Assembly: GCF_018129385.1 (NCBI RefSeq)
Contig: NZ_JAFCLN010000002.1
Coordinates: forward strand, 434,001-498,000
DNA from: Bradyrhizobium lablabi
GTDB taxonomy: Bacteria > Pseudomonadota > Alphaproteobacteria > Rhizobiales > Xanthobacteraceae
Direction of reading: 5' to 3'
Length of the DNA: 64,000 nucleotides
The first letter of the stretch is position 1. Each line of letters begins with the position of its first letter. Made by a program: the position numbers and the translations under genes. A model generated the notes under the pieces. The model ran no database searches and was not told the DNA's origin. It saw nothing but the letters and a program-made list of their open reading frames with translations. Below are positions 1-8,197 of the stretch, one piece after another.

Positions 1-80
1 GACAGCTCGACGGCAAGCGCCGACCGCGCCATTCGCCGCGCCAGCGGTTCAGTTGCCGATCCGGTCGCGCCGATCACCAT
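1..80 (-). CDS. Partial unknown protein, N-terminus only
   Basis: An ATG at 80 on the minus strand opens a frame that stays free of stops to the window edge (26 codons). It begins MVIGATGSATEPLARR. It lies 17 nt after the stop of the dehydrogenase at 98-991 and could be the next gene of that operon. The product is not recognisable from this stub. An upstream GGAG is about 11 nt away, farther than ideal, so the start is tentative. Confidence 0.35.
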   Translation of the reverse strand, partial: MVIGATGSATEPLARRMARSALAVEL

Positions 81-97
81 CGCTTGCGTTGCTCCGG

Positions 98-991
98 TCA
101 GCCGCGCATCTGCACGCCGGCCCATTCCTCGACGACCTTGGCGATCGACGTGAAATCGGAGGCGGCACCGAATTTGGCGTTGGTGATTGCAAGCATCTGT
201 CGCACCGCCGCGCCGCAGACCATCGGCACGCCCATGGCCTCGGCCTCGTCGATACAGAGCCGCACGTCCTTGTAGGAAAGGCCGGTCGCGAATCCGAAAT
301 CGAAGGTGCCGGGCAGTACCGCGCGTGGAAACTTGTCTTCGGACGCGCTGTTGCGGCCGCTGCTGGCATTGATGATGTCGATCAGGACTTTTGCGTTGAC
401 GCCGCCCTTGACGCCCATCGCCACCGCTTCCGATGTGATCACCAGCGCCGCGGCTGCCATCAGATTGTTGGCGAGTTTGGCGGTCTGGGCCACGCCCGGT
501 TGATCGCCGGTATAGAACAGCTTGCCGAAATTCTTCAGGATCGGCTGCACCGTGTCGTAGGTCGTTTGCGGGCATGACACCATCACGGCGAGCGTGCCGT
601 TGACGGCGCCCTTGATGCCGCCGCTGACGGGCGCATCGACCAGCGTCATGCCCTTGGCCTTTAGGCCTTCCGCCACCAGCTTGGCCGCGCCGGGACCGCT
701 GGTGGATAGATCCACCACGATACGCGCCTTGTTACCGCTGCTGATGCCGTCGACGCCGAGGGCAACCGCCTTGACGATATCGGGGGTGGGCAGGCTGGCC
801 AGCACGATCTCCGCGCGGGAAGCGACATCGGCGGGTGATTTGGCTTGCTGCGCGCCGCGCTTGAGCAGCGGCTGCATCGCTTCGCTCTGGGTATCGTAGA
901 TGACGAGCGAATAGCCCGCGTCAAGCAAGCGTCCCGCCATCGGACCGCCCATGCGGCCCGTGCCAATTACGCCGAGGGTCTCTCCCGCCAT
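98..991 (-). CDS. NAD(P)-dependent beta-hydroxyacid dehydrogenase (3-hydroxyisobutyrate dehydrogenase family)
   Basis: A 297-residue protein of normal family length. The N-terminus carries the Rossmann motif GVIGTGRMGGPMAG. The substrate-binding signature DAPVSGGIKGA lies in the middle, followed by TAKLANNL, which holds the family's catalytic lysine. Members oxidise 3-hydroxyacids such as 3-hydroxyisobutyrate, tartronate semialdehyde or 4-hydroxybutyrate to aldehydes or ketones in the cytoplasm. The substrate cannot be told from sequence. The gene is divergent from an MmgE/PrpD-family gene, and a near-palindrome in the 199-nt gap may serve both, so a role in one organic-acid pathway is plausible but inferred. 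Confidence 0.85.
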   Translation of the reverse strand: MAGETLGVIGTGRMGGPMAGRLLDAGYSLVIYDTQSEAMQPLLKRGAQQAKSPADVASRAEIVLASLPTPDIVKAVALGVDGISSGNKARIVVDLSTSGPGAAKLVAEGLKAKGMTLVDAPVSGGIKGAVNGTLAVMVSCPQTTYDTVQPILKNFGKLFYTGDQPGVAQTAKLANNLMAAAALVITSEAVAMGVKGGVNAKVLIDIINASSGRNSASEDKFPRAVLPGTFDFGFATGLSYKDVRLCIDEAEAMGVPMVCGAAVRQMLAITNAKFGAASDFTSIAKVVEEWAGVQMRG

Positions 992-1101
992 CGTTTACTC
1001 CCCTGCCGCGCGTCTCGAAGGCGAGCGCGCTGTTGTTGTTCCGACTTGTCGTCGTTGTTTGCTTGTGGCCGTCGGGCTTCCGCGGCGGCTATCTGTTCAG
1101 A

Positions 1102-1120
1102 TTGTCAGTCAATCTGTCAA
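1102..1120. promoter_or_regulatory. Putative operator between divergent catabolic genes
   Basis: Near-palindrome with arms TTGTCAG and CTGTCAA (six of seven positions match) around a 5-nt centre, in the 199-nt gap between the dehydrogenase (start 991) and the MmgE/PrpD gene (start 1191). Size and symmetry suit a dimeric repressor such as a GntR-type protein, but no regulator gene is next to it in the window. Confidence 0.3.
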
Positions 1121-1190
1121 GCTGAAGAATTTGAGGTCGACAGTTGGCCGCAGGTCGGCTTAAGGTTCGGAAAAAGAGGAATGCGCCCAG

Positions 1191-2579
1191 GTGCCGCAAA
1201 ACGAAGTTTCAGGTGTCAGCCGGACGTTGGCTGATCTGGTTGCCGTCACCTCATGGGCGGACATTGCGGCGCAGGAGCACGAGGCCAAGCGGTCGCTGCT
1301 CAATTTTTTCGCTACCGCACTCGGTTCGGCGCATGATCCGGCCGTTACCATCGCCTTGCGGACGTTGTTGCCATTCAGCGGCCCCGCGACCTCGACCGTC
1401 ATCGGGCGCACCGAGCGGCTCGATGCGATGGGCGCGGCGTTCGTCAATGCGATCTCGGCGAACCTTCTCGATTTCGACGACACGCATCCGGAGACGATCA
1501 TTCATCCGGCAGCGCCGGTTGCCGCGCCTGCACTTACGCTTGCTGAGGCGCGCAAGCTGTCCGGCCGCGAGGTGCTGACGGCCTTCATCCTGGGAGTGGA
1601 GATCGAGTGCCGTATCGGCAACGCCGTCTCGCCGCGGCATTATGCACGCGGCTGGCATATCACATCGACCTGCGGGATTTTCGGCGCGGCGGCGGCCTGC
1701 GCGAAACTGCTCGGGCTATCCGCCGAGGGAATCGCCAATGCGATCGGCATCGCGGCGAGCCAGTCCGCCGGCAATGTCGAGAATCTTCCGACCGCCGCCA
1801 AGAATGTCAGCGTCGGCAATGCGGCGCGCAACGGCTTGTTTGCGGCATTCCTTGCCCAGCAGGGGTATGAGGCCGCGCCGCGGGCGATCGAGGGGCCGCT
1901 CGGCTGGGCGCGCGCCATGGGCGATGATCCCGACCTCGGGCGGTTGCTGGACGGCCTTGGCCGGACCTGGGAGATCTCGAAAAATACCTACAAGCCCTAT
2001 CCGGCGGGCATCGTGTTTCATGCCGTCATCGACGCCTGTTTTGCGCTGCGCGAGCGCATTGAGCGGCTCGATCAGGTCGAGGCAGTGACAGTGCAGGGGT
2101 CGGCATTATTGCTTGCGCGCGGCGACCGGGCGGTCGGCAATGAGCGCGACGCCCGCGTCAGCATCCATCATTGCGTTGCCTGCGGCCTGCTGGTTGGCGC
2201 TGCCGGCGTCGCCGAGTTTGCCCGCGAAACTGTATTCCGGCCGGATATCGCAAAATTCCGCGAGAAGGTGCGGGCCGAACTCGATGCTTCCATGCCCGAC
2301 GGCGCTGCGCGCGTGGCCATCCGCCTGACATCGGGGGAAACGATCACCGAGACGGTGATGTCTCCCCGCGGCAGCCTGGCCGATCCGCTTCGAGATCATG
2401 ATATCGAAGCCAAGCTGCGTGAAAGCGTGCGCACCGGCGGCAGCGATTGGGATGCCGACCGAATCATCGAGGCGGTCTGGCGGCTCGACACTTGCAACGA
2501 CATTCCCGGTCTGATGAATGGCTCGCGCATCCTGTCGGCGCCGAGCCATTCATCCAGGAAAGATGCTCTTCAAACCTGA
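1191..2579 (+). CDS. MmgE/PrpD family protein
   Basis: 462 residues, full length for the MmgE/PrpD fold. It starts with GTG at 1191. Recognisable family stretches are ANLLDFDDTHPETIIHP, which carries the conserved Asp-Asp-Thr-His segment, GWHITSTCGIFGAAAA and KNTYKPYPAGIVFHA. The family includes 2-methylcitrate dehydratase (PrpD), cis-aconitate decarboxylase and many uncharacterised dehydratase-like enzymes. The neighbours are a beta-hydroxyacid dehydrogenase and a carboxymuconolactone decarboxylase-like protein rather than prpB/prpC, so methylcitrate cycling is not supported. It probably acts on another carboxylic acid intermediate. The downstream gene follows after 11 nt, which suggests cotranscription. 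Confidence 0.8.
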   Translation: MPQNEVSGVSRTLADLVAVTSWADIAAQEHEAKRSLLNFFATALGSAHDPAVTIALRTLLPFSGPATSTVIGRTERLDAMGAAFVNAISANLLDFDDTHPETIIHPAAPVAAPALTLAEARKLSGREVLTAFILGVEIECRIGNAVSPRHYARGWHITSTCGIFGAAAACAKLLGLSAEGIANAIGIAASQSAGNVENLPTAAKNVSVGNAARNGLFAAFLAQQGYEAAPRAIEGPLGWARAMGDDPDLGRLLDGLGRTWEISKNTYKPYPAGIVFHAVIDACFALRERIERLDQVEAVTVQGSALLLARGDRAVGNERDARVSIHHCVACGLLVGAAGVAEFARETVFRPDIAKFREKVRAELDASMPDGAARVAIRLTSGETITETVMSPRGSLADPLRDHDIEAKLRESVRTGGSDWDADRIIEAVWRLDTCNDIPGLMNGSRILSAPSHSSRKDALQT

Positions 2580-2590
2580 AAGGACGATCC

Positions 2591-2974
2591 ATGAGCAAAA
2601 GCGAACTTTACGAAAAGGGCCTCAAGGTCCGCAAGGAAGTGCTCGGCGAGGACTACGTCAACAAGTCGATCGCGGGCGCGGACGAGTTCACCCGTACCAT
2701 GGCGGAATGGTCGACCGAGTTCTGCTGGGGTGCGCTGTGGACCCGGCCGGGAATGGACAAACGGACCCGCAGCATCGTCAATCTGGCGATGCTGGGAGCA
2801 CTGAACCGGCCGCATGAACTCAAACTTCACGTCAAGGGCGCGCTGAAGAACGGCCTTACCAAGGATGAGATCAAGGAAATCCTGCTCCAGGTGGCGGTCT
2901 ATTGCGGCGTGCCCGCCGGCATCGACGCCTTCCGCAACGCGCGCGAGGCGTTCAACGAGGTCGACGCAAAGTGA
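2591..2974 (+). CDS. Carboxymuconolactone decarboxylase family protein
   Basis: 127 residues from the ATG at 2591, preceded by AAAGGA. The all-helical CMD fold is recognisable from EFCWGALWTRPGMDKRTRS, followed by LNRPHELKLHVKGALKNG and EIKEILLQVAVYCGVPAG. There is no CxxC pair, so it belongs to the 4-carboxymuconolactone decarboxylase side of the family and not the AhpD peroxidase side. True PcaC acts in protocatechuate degradation, but no pca genes are adjacent. Many such stand-alone proteins are uncharacterised and this one probably works with the preceding MmgE/PrpD gene. Confidence 0.8.
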   Translation: MSKSELYEKGLKVRKEVLGEDYVNKSIAGADEFTRTMAEWSTEFCWGALWTRPGMDKRTRSIVNLAMLGALNRPHELKLHVKGALKNGLTKDEIKEILLQVAVYCGVPAGIDAFRNAREAFNEVDAK

Positions 2975-3010
2975 TCGATCGCGAGGGCTTTCCTCAGTTC
3001 TCAAAAGATA

Positions 3011-3045
3011 CGCCGCCGGGCTCGAAATGCGTCATCCCGGCGGCG
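3011..3045 (+). terminator. GC-rich hairpin, possible terminator
   Basis: Arms CGCCGCCGGG and CCCGGCGGCG pair perfectly over 10 bp with a 15-nt loop, 36 nt after the CMD-family stop codon. No T-run follows, so it could be a weak or Rho-assisted terminator, or an mRNA-stabilising stem. Confidence 0.4.
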
Positions 3046-3310
3046 CCCTGTCTCAAACTGGGCCCTGCAATCCCCAGTCACTGATGGATAGCAGCGCCTG
3101 TGCCATGAGAATATGAAACGGTTCACATCGGGCTGTCGAACGCGCCCGGCGGGAGGATCTGATGACGTCTGGCGGAAGATGTCTGGCGGAAGGCGTATCC
3201 CGTCAACCTATTTGAATCTTTTGAGTTTTCGGACGAGGATAAAAAAGTCCTGACTACGGGCAGTCGACCCGGCTTTATGCCGGTTCAACAGATGGGGAGA
3301 AACTCGGCGC

Positions 3311-3324
3311 TTGATCTGAGTCAA
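3311..3324. promoter_or_regulatory. FNR/FixK-type box upstream of AI-2E transporter
   Basis: TTGATCTGAGTCAA matches the FNR/FixK consensus TTGAT-N4-ATCAA with one base changed. The centre (3317.5) lies 58.5 nt before the TTG at 3376. A class II position (-41.5) would put the RNA start near 3359, which excludes the ATG at 3277 as the start codon. Confidence 0.7.
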
Positions 3325-3375
3325 GCTCACGAATCAAGGCGCCAAATATCTTCAGGTCAGATCCGAGGGCGCATC

Positions 3376-4494
3376 TTGCGAACGATCCGACAGCTCCTTG
3401 CGGGTGAGGACGAAATCCAGCTTGCCGTCCGGCTCGCGCTACTGGCATTGCTGATCTACTGGTCGTTCGTTGTGATCCGGCCATTCGTGCCGATCCTTGC
3501 CTGGAGCATGGTGCTGACAGTCGCGCTCTATCCGGTCTTCAACTGGTTATCCCGCTTGCTGGGACATCGTCCTAAAACAGCCGCGACGATCCTGACGCTG
3601 ATCAACCTCGGCATCGTCATCGGTCCGGCGACCTGGCTTGGGCTCGGCGCGGTGGAGGGGCTTCGCAGCTTTGCCGCGCAGCTCAGCGCCGGTACGGTCG
3701 CGATCCCGTCACCGCCACCCAGCGTCAGGGATTGGCCGATCATCGGCCAGCAGGCGTACGGCTTCTGGGATCAGGCTTCGACCAATCTGCGGGCGCTCGT
3801 GGGGCAAGTGGCTCCGCAGTTGAAGCCGCTGGCCGGAACCATGCTCGGTCTGGCCGGCGACGCGGGGGTAGGCACCCTGAAATTCCTCGTGGCGGTCGCG
3901 CTCACCGGCTTCCTCTTTCCGGCTGGACCACGGCTGGTTGCGGCGAGCAAGCGGTTCCTGTCCCGGGTCGTCGCTGAACGCAGCGTGGACTTTCTGGCGT
4001 TGGCGGGAGCAACCATCCGTTCGGTGGCGCAAGGCGTGATCGGCATCGCGGTCGCGCAGGGCCTGGTCATCGGGATCATCATGAAGCTGGCCGACGTTCC
4101 GTGGGCGGGACTGCTGGCCTTTGCGGTGATGATGCTCGGAATTCTACAGATCGGCTCGGCCATCATCGTCATTCCCGTACTCATCTGGGTCTGGATGACC
4201 AAATCGTTTGCCGTAGCGCTTGTGATCACGCTTTGCATCCTGCCGGCGTCCCTCGCCGACAACGTGCTCAAACCGATCGTGATGGGACGCGGACTGACCA
4301 CGCCCGCCCTCGTCATCTTCCTCGGCGTGATCGGCGGCACGCTGGCGCACGGCATTGTCGGCCTCTTCATCGGACCGATTATACTGGCGGTCGTCTGGGA
4401 ATTGCTGACGGCGTGGGTGCGCGATGACGACCCACTGACCATTGCATCCGATACCGATGTGGTCGCGAAAGACAGGGAACTGGGAAAAGTGTGA
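3376..4494 (+). CDS. AI-2E family transporter (PerM-like membrane protein)
   Basis: 372 residues from TTG 3376, which has GAGGG 6 nt upstream. The longer frame from ATG 3277 would give 405 residues but would translate the FNR box. The protein is an integral membrane protein with about eight hydrophobic segments. It shows the paired N-terminal helices (LALLALLIYWSFVVIRPFVP and the next), a soluble middle part, and a C-terminal membrane block with GGTLAHGIVGLFIGPIIL. This matches the AI-2E/PerM family, whose members include the quorum-signal exporter TqsA and Na+/H+ antiporters. Substrate unknown. The box suggests induction under low oxygen. Confidence 0.8.
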   Translation: MRTIRQLLAGEDEIQLAVRLALLALLIYWSFVVIRPFVPILAWSMVLTVALYPVFNWLSRLLGHRPKTAATILTLINLGIVIGPATWLGLGAVEGLRSFAAQLSAGTVAIPSPPPSVRDWPIIGQQAYGFWDQASTNLRALVGQVAPQLKPLAGTMLGLAGDAGVGTLKFLVAVALTGFLFPAGPRLVAASKRFLSRVVAERSVDFLALAGATIRSVAQGVIGIAVAQGLVIGIIMKLADVPWAGLLAFAVMMLGILQIGSAIIVIPVLIWVWMTKSFAVALVITLCILPASLADNVLKPIVMGRGLTTPALVIFLGVIGGTLAHGIVGLFIGPIILAVVWELLTAWVRDDDPLTIASDTDVVAKDRELGKV

Positions 4495-4620
4495 TGCTGA
4501 ATTAGTGCGTCGGCGACGGCCAGCGCGATCAGCGTTGCCCGCGGCGCGGCGGAAAGCGGCTGCATCTGATGAGCGTCACTGTCGCGCATCCTGGCTGGAC
4601 GGCGGCCCCGGCACGCTTTT

Positions 4621-5304
4621 TCAGTACTGAAGATCGAGGCTCGCGAGCTTGTCCCGGTCGCGCAGCACGATCTGGCGCTGGTTGTTGCCGATGAAGGCGA
4701 GGATGCCGAGGGCATGCAGGCGCGAGAGCGCGCGCGACACCGTCTCCAGCGTCAGTCCGAGATAGTCGGCAATGTCGCGGCGGCACATCGGCAGCGCAAG
4801 AATGCCGGCCGCTGTCGATCGCTTGTCCATCTCGATCAGGAAGGCGGCGACGCGCTCGAGCGACGTCTTGCGGCCGAGCAGCAGCATATGATCCTCGGCA
4901 TGTCGCAGGTTGTTCGTGGTCATGCTGAGGAGATTGCGGGCGACCATCAGGTCGTTCTGGGCGACGAGCTCGAGGCTGCGCCGCTTCATCAGGCGAACGG
5001 TAGTATCTACGATCGCCTCCGCGGTGAAGCGGTGGTCCGTGCCGATCTCGAGACCGAAAATATCGCCGGCGAGGTGAAAGGCACCGATCTGGCGGCGTCC
5101 GTCCGAGAGCAGCTTGTAGCTTCGCACCGCACCCGTAGCGATCTGGTAGACGTAATCGGCCGGCTCCTTCTCGCCGAAAATCTCGGCGCCCTTCCTGTAG
5201 CTGAATTCATTCAAATTGATCCGTAAGGCTGAACCTTTTTCGGGGTATTCCGCATCGAAAATGCCGGGGAAGCCGGCCGGGCCGAGGCTGGTGCAGGCAA
5301 ACAT
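4621..5304 (-). CDS. Crp/Fnr family transcription regulator (FixK-like)
   Basis: 227 residues from ATG 5304, which has AAGGAG 7 nt upstream; the longer frame to 5382 lacks this. The cyclic-nucleotide-type barrel spans about residues 25-140 and a winged helix-turn-helix about 165-220. The recognition helix LTLETVSRALSRL carries Glu187, Ser190 and Arg191, the residues FNR uses to read TTGAT half-sites, which fits the boxes in this window. It lacks the N-terminal cysteine cluster of FNR, so it should not carry an oxygen-sensing Fe-S cluster. It has Cys174 just before the helix (LPMCRRDI), similar in placement to the redox-sensitive cysteine of FixK2. Convergent with the AI-2E gene. Its signal input is probably transcriptional, from the two-component genes next door. 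Confidence 0.85.
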   Translation of the reverse strand: MFACTSLGPAGFPGIFDAEYPEKGSALRINLNEFSYRKGAEIFGEKEPADYVYQIATGAVRSYKLLSDGRRQIGAFHLAGDIFGLEIGTDHRFTAEAIVDTTVRLMKRRSLELVAQNDLMVARNLLSMTTNNLRHAEDHMLLLGRKTSLERVAAFLIEMDKRSTAAGILALPMCRRDIADYLGLTLETVSRALSRLHALGILAFIGNNQRQIVLRDRDKLASLDLQY

Positions 5305-5440
5305 GGACCATCTCCTTCGAAGGTGACGCTTTGGCGATAGGCCAAACCTTCTCAAATAGTGCATGCAACGCCGTTGTCGCATTCCGCGAAGGTCGTCTCA
5401 CAGCGGCAGGCATTCTCACCATTGCGCGGGCGCAATCCAT

Positions 5441-5454
5441 TGTCCCTGAGGACA
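5441..5454. promoter_or_regulatory. Shared palindrome upstream of the histidine kinase
   Basis: TGTCCCTGAGGACA, one base away from the perfect palindrome TGTCCCAAGGGACA found at 8029-8042. It lies in the gap between the Crp/Fnr gene (start 5304) and the kinase (start 5576). A shared operator read by the FixJ-like regulator is the simplest explanation. Confidence 0.5.
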
Positions 5455-5575
5455 GGTCCGATGGCGGAGAGCCGATGCGTCAACATGGCTGCCGGAGGAC
5501 AGCGACCGCGGTGTTTCCGTTCGAGCGGCGGAGTGCTAATTTCGATTGCAACGCCTTGCTGTCCGGGGGGACGTG

Positions 5576-7402
5576 GTGAGGATCAAAGGCCTGATCGTCG
5601 GATTGGTCACGCTGCTCGCGCCGATGTCGCTTTCGGCGCAGGAGAGGCGGCCGCATTCCGTTCTGGTGCTCGATCAGTCGGACGGAGGACCGTTTTACTA
5701 TCAGTTGCTTTCAAGCCTGCGCGGCACGGTCGCCAATCATCCCGATGAGCACGTGGCGCTGTACAGCGAAAATCTCGACCTGAGCCGCTTTTCCGGTCCG
5801 GTCTTTGAGGCCAGCCTGAAGCGGTACCTGAAGGAGAAGTATCAAGACAAGACGATCGGCGCGCTTGTATCGGTCGGTGCCGCCACGACCGAGCTTGTGG
5901 TCAAATGGCGCGACGAATTGTGGCCGGGCATTCCGGTGGTTTACGCAATGCTCGACGAGATGGATGTCGCGCGCCTCAAGCGGCCGCCCAATGTCACGGG
6001 CGTGATCAACCACTTGCCGCTTGCCTTCGAGATCGAGGCGGCGCGGGCCGTGGTGCCCGATCTCGATACGATCGCTCTTGTCGGGGACCCCTGGAATTCG
6101 CTGGTTGTCTACCGCAACTGGGGCGATGAAGTCGGCACCGCGGCCGCCGGCCTGAAGGTGATCGATCTCGTCGGTCAAAAACTGGCGGACGTCCGCCAAC
6201 GCGTGGCAGAGCTGCCGGAACGCAGCGCCATCATCTACTCCGCCATGTTCTCCGACGGCGAAGGAAAATTCTATCTGCCATCCGTCGCACTTGGACTCAT
6301 TGCGGAGAGGGCGAACCGGCCGATCATCACTCCTGCCGAAACATTTCTGGTCCCCGGCGGAATCGGCGGATACGTCCTGCTTCCCCGCCAGATCGGCGAA
6401 GAGGTCGCCGGGGTCACGCTTCGCATTCTGGACGGCGCGCGTGCGGCGGAGGTTCCACCTGTGCACGGAGGCGTCAAGCCGATCTTCAACTGGCCGCAGA
6501 TGCAGCGCTGGAATGTCAGCCAATCCAGTCTGCCGGCTGGCAGTGAAATCCGTTTCCGTGACCCGAGCTTCCTCGAAAAGTATCGCTGGCAGAGCGCGCT
6601 CGTCGCCGCAGCGCTGCTGATCCAGGCGGGGCTGATCGCTTTTTTGCTGCATGAGCGGCACATGCGGCGTCACGCAGAGGTGGAATCGCGGAAGCGAATG
6701 ACCGAACTTGCGCACGTCAACCGGCGGGCGACGACGGGCGAATTGTCATCGTCCATCGCGCATGAGCTCAACCAGCCGCTCGGGGCGATCCTCACCAATG
6801 CCGAGACCGCCGAGCTGATCCTGAAATCCGACAATCCCGATCTTGGCGAGATCAGGGAAATCCTCGCCGACATCAAGCGGGACGATCAGCGCGCCGGCGA
6901 GGTACTTCGCCGCCTGCGTGGCTTCCTGAAACGCACGCCGTTCGAGACCCGCGACATCGATCTCAACGAGATCATGAGCGAAGCCTTCAAGTTCATGTCG
7001 GTGCAGGCCTCTGCTCGCAATGTGGCGCTGTACCTACAGACGGCGCCGAACGCGCTGCGCATCAGGGGCGATCCGATCCATCTCCAGCAGGTCATCCTCA
7101 ACCTTGTCGTCAACAGCATGGACGCGGTGGCAACGATGCCCTATGGCCGCACCGTCATCGGCCGTACCGAACTGAACGGCGGATCGTCGGCCGTGGTCTC
7201 GATTTCGGACTCCGGACCGGGCATTCCAGCCGATGAACTGAGTCGGGTTTTCGATCCGTTTTTCACCACCAAGGATCAGGGAATGGGGATCGGGCTTTCC
7301 ATTGCGCGCACCATCGTGCTGGCCCACAGGGGCCAGATCTGGGCCGAAAACCAGCATGGCGGCGGGGCGGCATTTCATTTTACACTTCCGCTGGCCGCGT
7401 AG
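5576..7402 (+). CDS. Sensor histidine kinase with periplasmic ABC-substrate-binding-like domain
   Basis: 608 residues from GTG 5576 (GGGGGG upstream). Residues 1-21 are a signal segment ending PMSLSA. Residues about 22-330 form a periplasmic domain that resembles ABC-type substrate-binding proteins, and one membrane helix follows (ALVAAALLIQAGLIAFLL). The cytoplasmic part has the HisKA phospho-acceptor motif IAHELNQPLGAI, the N box NLVVNSMDAV and the ATP-lid motif SDSGPGIP, all intact. The kinase core resembles FixL, but there is no PAS-haem domain, so the signal is likely a periplasmic ligand or redox species rather than oxygen itself. The response regulator starts 9 nt downstream. Confidence 0.85.
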   Translation: MRIKGLIVGLVTLLAPMSLSAQERRPHSVLVLDQSDGGPFYYQLLSSLRGTVANHPDEHVALYSENLDLSRFSGPVFEASLKRYLKEKYQDKTIGALVSVGAATTELVVKWRDELWPGIPVVYAMLDEMDVARLKRPPNVTGVINHLPLAFEIEAARAVVPDLDTIALVGDPWNSLVVYRNWGDEVGTAAAGLKVIDLVGQKLADVRQRVAELPERSAIIYSAMFSDGEGKFYLPSVALGLIAERANRPIITPAETFLVPGGIGGYVLLPRQIGEEVAGVTLRILDGARAAEVPPVHGGVKPIFNWPQMQRWNVSQSSLPAGSEIRFRDPSFLEKYRWQSALVAAALLIQAGLIAFLLHERHMRRHAEVESRKRMTELAHVNRRATTGELSSSIAHELNQPLGAILTNAETAELILKSDNPDLGEIREILADIKRDDQRAGEVLRRLRGFLKRTPFETRDIDLNEIMSEAFKFMSVQASARNVALYLQTAPNALRIRGDPIHLQQVILNLVVNSMDAVATMPYGRTVIGRTELNGGSSAVVSISDSGPGIPADELSRVFDPFFTTKDQGMGIGLSIARTIVLAHRGQIWAENQHGGGAAFHFTLPLAA

Positions 7403-7411
7403 GAGGCAGTT

Positions 7412-8023
7412 GTGACGAGCCGCGTGCATGTCGTCGACGATGATGAGTCCTTCCGCGCTGCAATCGAGCGGCGGCTGAAGCTGGCCGGTTATCAGGTCGC
7501 GTCCTATCCGTCGGGCCAGCAGTTGCTCGACCGCCTGCCGGAAGAAAACGAGCCCGGCTGCATCCTGCTCGACGTGCAGATACCGGGATTGAGTGGCCCG
7601 GAATTGCAGGACCGCCTCAACGAGGTCGGCTCTACGCTGCCGATCGTATTCCTGACCGGGCATGCCGATACACCGACCACCGTGCGGACCATCAAGGCCG
7701 GCGCGGAGGATTTTTTGACCAAGCCGGTTGAGTCGGAGCAATTGCTCCGCGCCATCGAGCGCGCTCTGGCGCGGCACACCCATCTTCGATGCGAGCGGCA
7801 GAAGCTGGATCAGATGCGCGCGCTGGTGGCCGAACTTACGCCACGCGAACGGCAGGTCTTTGACCTTGTCGTGCGCGGCAAGCTGAACAAGCAGATCGCC
7901 CATGAGCTGGGAGCGACCGAGCGCACCATCAAGGCGCATCGCCATCAGGTGATGGAAAAGATGAAGGTGCAATCGTTGGCGGAGCTGGTGACGATCGCCG
8001 AGCGGCTCGGCCTGCTGGCCTAA
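7412..8023 (+). CDS. FixJ/NarL-type response regulator
   Basis: 203 residues from GTG 7412. The receiver domain (residues 3-120) has the acidic pair Asp9/Asp10, phospho-acceptor Asp54 in ILLDVQIPG, Thr82 and Lys104, all canonical. A LuxR-type helix-turn-helix (residues about 140-200) contains LTPRERQVFDLVV and KQIAHELGATERTIKAHRHQ. It is the cognate partner of the kinase immediately upstream. FixJ-class proteins activate fixK genes; here a FixK-like gene lies divergently beside the pair. A direct kinase-FixJ-FixK-type cascade is an inference from this arrangement. Confidence 0.9.
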   Translation: MTSRVHVVDDDESFRAAIERRLKLAGYQVASYPSGQQLLDRLPEENEPGCILLDVQIPGLSGPELQDRLNEVGSTLPIVFLTGHADTPTTVRTIKAGAEDFLTKPVESEQLLRAIERALARHTHLRCERQKLDQMRALVAELTPRERQVFDLVVRGKLNKQIAHELGATERTIKAHRHQVMEKMKVQSLAELVTIAERLGLLA

Positions 8024-8028
8024 CCGCC

Positions 8029-8042
8029 TGTCCCAAGGGACA
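8029..8042. promoter_or_regulatory. Perfect palindrome upstream of single-domain receiver
   Basis: TGTCCCAAGGGACA, a perfect 14-bp palindrome 6 nt after the response-regulator stop and 155 nt before the TTG start at 8198. The same motif with one mismatch lies upstream of the kinase (5441-5454). Confidence 0.55.
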
Positions 8043-8197
8043 ATATGAAGATTTCGCGTTCGGCAGCAACATACGCTGGTGCGGCAGCCGGTATGAGGCG
8101 CCGGAGTTATTCTGGAACTTTCGTCCACCGGAAAGGTTGGCTGATCGTCCTACGTGGCCGCGAAAATTGATTTCCAGTATCTGAAAGCCAGAGAACC

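Larger units (their letters stand above)
2975..3375 (+). other. Non-coding stretch before the AI-2E transporter
   Basis: About 400 nt with no convincing gene. It holds a perfect 10-bp inverted repeat (3011-3020 with 3036-3045, 15-nt loop) that probably ends the upstream operon. It also holds a short tandem duplication (GTCTGGCGGAAG at 3167 and 3181) and an FNR/FixK-type box at 3311-3324. The open frame beginning at 3277 runs through that box, so its first 33 codons are probably untranslated leader. Confidence 0.5.

Noticed and set aside
1191..2579. 2-methylcitrate dehydratase (prpD) assignment
   Set aside because: No prpB, prpC or prpR nearby and the family is broad; kept as MmgE/PrpD family.
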